Positions 63,396-64,000 of a stretch of 64,000 nucleotides of DNA are shown in pieces; the first letter of the stretch is position 1, and every line of letters begins with the position of its first letter. The position numbers and the translations under genes were made by a program. The notes below the pieces were generated by a model, which was not told where the DNA came from, searched no databases, and saw nothing but the letters and a program-made list of their open reading frames with translations. This DNA comes from Amoebophrya sp. A120 (taxonomy: Eukaryota; Sar; Dinophyceae; Syndiniales; Amoebophryaceae), in contig CAJINV010000013.1 of NCBI GenBank assembly GCA_905178155.1, positions 52,344-116,343 on the forward strand, written 5' to 3'.

Positions 63396-63453
63396 CGTCG
63401 GGCAGGGCAGCCGCCGCCGGCCGGCCGGCCGGCGGCGGCTGCCCTGCCCGACG
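63396..63453. repeat. 58-bp perfect palindrome
   Basis: Starts CGTCGGGCAGGGCAGCCGCC and ends with its exact reverse complement; the centre is a CCGG run. It is preceded by AGAAT and followed by ACCCTAAACCC. Its layout matches that at 47444-47479. Confidence 0.96.
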
Positions 63454-63479
63454 ACCCTAAACCCCCGAAACCCTAAACC
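63453..63479. repeat. Telomere-like CCCTAAA motif
   Basis: Two CCCTAAAC units separated by CCCCGAA, directly after the palindrome. This is too short to be a telomere and sits inside a probable mobile element. Confidence 0.8.
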
Positions 63480-63564
63480 ACTGCTCATCGTTGAGATATA
63501 TTTCTCAACGTTGAGCTGTGAGGTCTCAACGTTGAGATCCACAAGCACCGTTGAGATCCCTGTA

Positions 63565-64000
63565 ATAAAAAAAATAATAAAAGTAAAAAATAAATAAACA
63601 TCAAAATAAAAATAACAAAAAAAAAAAAAAATAAAAAATAAAAAAAAAAAAAAAAAAAAACTAAAAAAATGAAAATATACATATACGAAAACAAAAAAAT
63701 AATAGTAATAAAAAAACAGAATCAAAATAAAAAAAAGCAGTTAAAGATAAAAAAAAATTAAAATAAACAACACCAAAGCAAAAGATACTGTAAAAGAAAA
63801 AAAAAAAAAAAATAAAAAAAAAACAACACAAGATCTCGAAAAAATAGCAAAAACAAAGCCAAAAAAAAAAAACGAAAAAGCAACTAAAAAAAAAAAAACA
63901 AAAACAAAATAAAATAAAACACAAACACCCCACACAAACAAAATAATAATATAATAATAAAAATAAAAAAAAAAGAAACTAAAACTCACACACAAAAACT
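63565..64000. repeat. A-rich low-complexity tract
   Basis: About 435 bp made almost wholly of A with scattered T and C on the plus strand, running to the window edge. The Phe-rich open frames on the other strand follow from composition and are not genes. Confidence 0.9.

Larger units (their letters stand above)
62745..63562. mobile_element. Small inverted-repeat element with palindrome
   Basis: Ends are CAGGAATCTCAACG on the left and, reversed, CAGGGATCTCAACG on the right, each flanked by TA. Many further CTCAACG copies lie inside both ends, some as the palindrome TCTCAACGTTGAGA. A 32-bp unit with AATCAATGGGGGCGAT is repeated at about 62955-63010. The interior is GC-rich with a 58-bp palindrome followed by CCCTAAAC repeats. 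No credible coding region. Probably a non-autonomous DNA transposon; a TA duplication would suit a Tc1/mariner-like family, but this is tentative. Confidence 0.6.

Noticed and set aside
47490-63479. CCCTAAA tracts as chromosome ends
   Set aside because: They are short, degenerate and flanked by ordinary sequence; both lie inside probable mobile elements.
63240-63995. Phe-rich frames at the right end as membrane proteins
   Set aside because: They are translations of an A-rich low-complexity tract.
1-64000. Spliced-leader relics, tRNA, rRNA or CRISPR arrays
   Set aside because: I looked for a dinoflagellate spliced-leader sequence, tRNA-like cloverleaf sequences and regular spacer arrays and saw none; by-eye search has limited power for tRNAs.

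Overview
The window looks like nuclear DNA of a microbial eukaryote. Genes are interrupted by GT-AG introns (at least six junctions can be placed with matching reading phase), there is a complete Ty1/copia LTR retrotransposon, and two short tracts resemble the TTTAGGG-type telomere repeat. Every gene I can recognise lies on the minus strand across about 60 kb. One-way gene arrays, TTTAGGG motifs and an expanded DUF4116 family fit a dinoflagellate or a related alveolate such as a chromerid. This is inference: no rRNA, tRNA or spliced-leader sequence is present to settle it.

Layout. 1-723 is a 22-bp minisatellite. 1.5-2.6 kb holds an unrecognised ORF. 3.0-5.25 kb is a spliced protein kinase gene with Mps1/TTK-like motifs, rebuilt here from four exons; its coding repeat lies upstream of the kinase domain. 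5369-11650 is a young copia element with identical 280-bp LTRs, a 5-bp target duplication, and gag and pol in one frame separated by a single TGA. 12.6-16.9 kb holds related coiled-coil genes and a diverged tandem duplication. 16.9-28.0 kb is a run of minus-strand exons, at least two of which splice together cleanly; they may belong to one very large gene that starts with a signal peptide.

29.9-56.4 kb is the most distinctive part: five tandem cassettes of DUF4116-repeat genes in two types. Type A (A1, A2, A3) pairs a protein of about 870-940 residues with a downstream 164-codon DUF4116-like ORF. Type B (B1, B2) pairs an 811-874 residue protein, with a ubiquitin-like N-terminus, with a conserved ~300-residue partner of unknown family. 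All five large proteins share two repeat arrays separated by a Cys/His linker with an EHxCxxxC core. Flanking sequence is duplicated along with the genes. In A2 the small ORF is broken by a 567-bp element with terminal inverted repeats and a 9-bp target duplication.

56.3-59.5 kb is mostly non-coding and includes a GC-rich island with nested inverted repeats. 60-62.7 kb has two further minus-strand genes, one with a cysteine-protease-like NNCAFNA motif. 62.7-63.6 kb is a second small inverted-repeat element that shares an unusual palindrome-plus-telomere-motif module with the element at 47 kb. The window ends in A-rich low-complexity DNA.

Limits: gene starts, several exon borders and all family calls rest on reading the sequence by eye. 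No homology search, transcript data or structure prediction was available.
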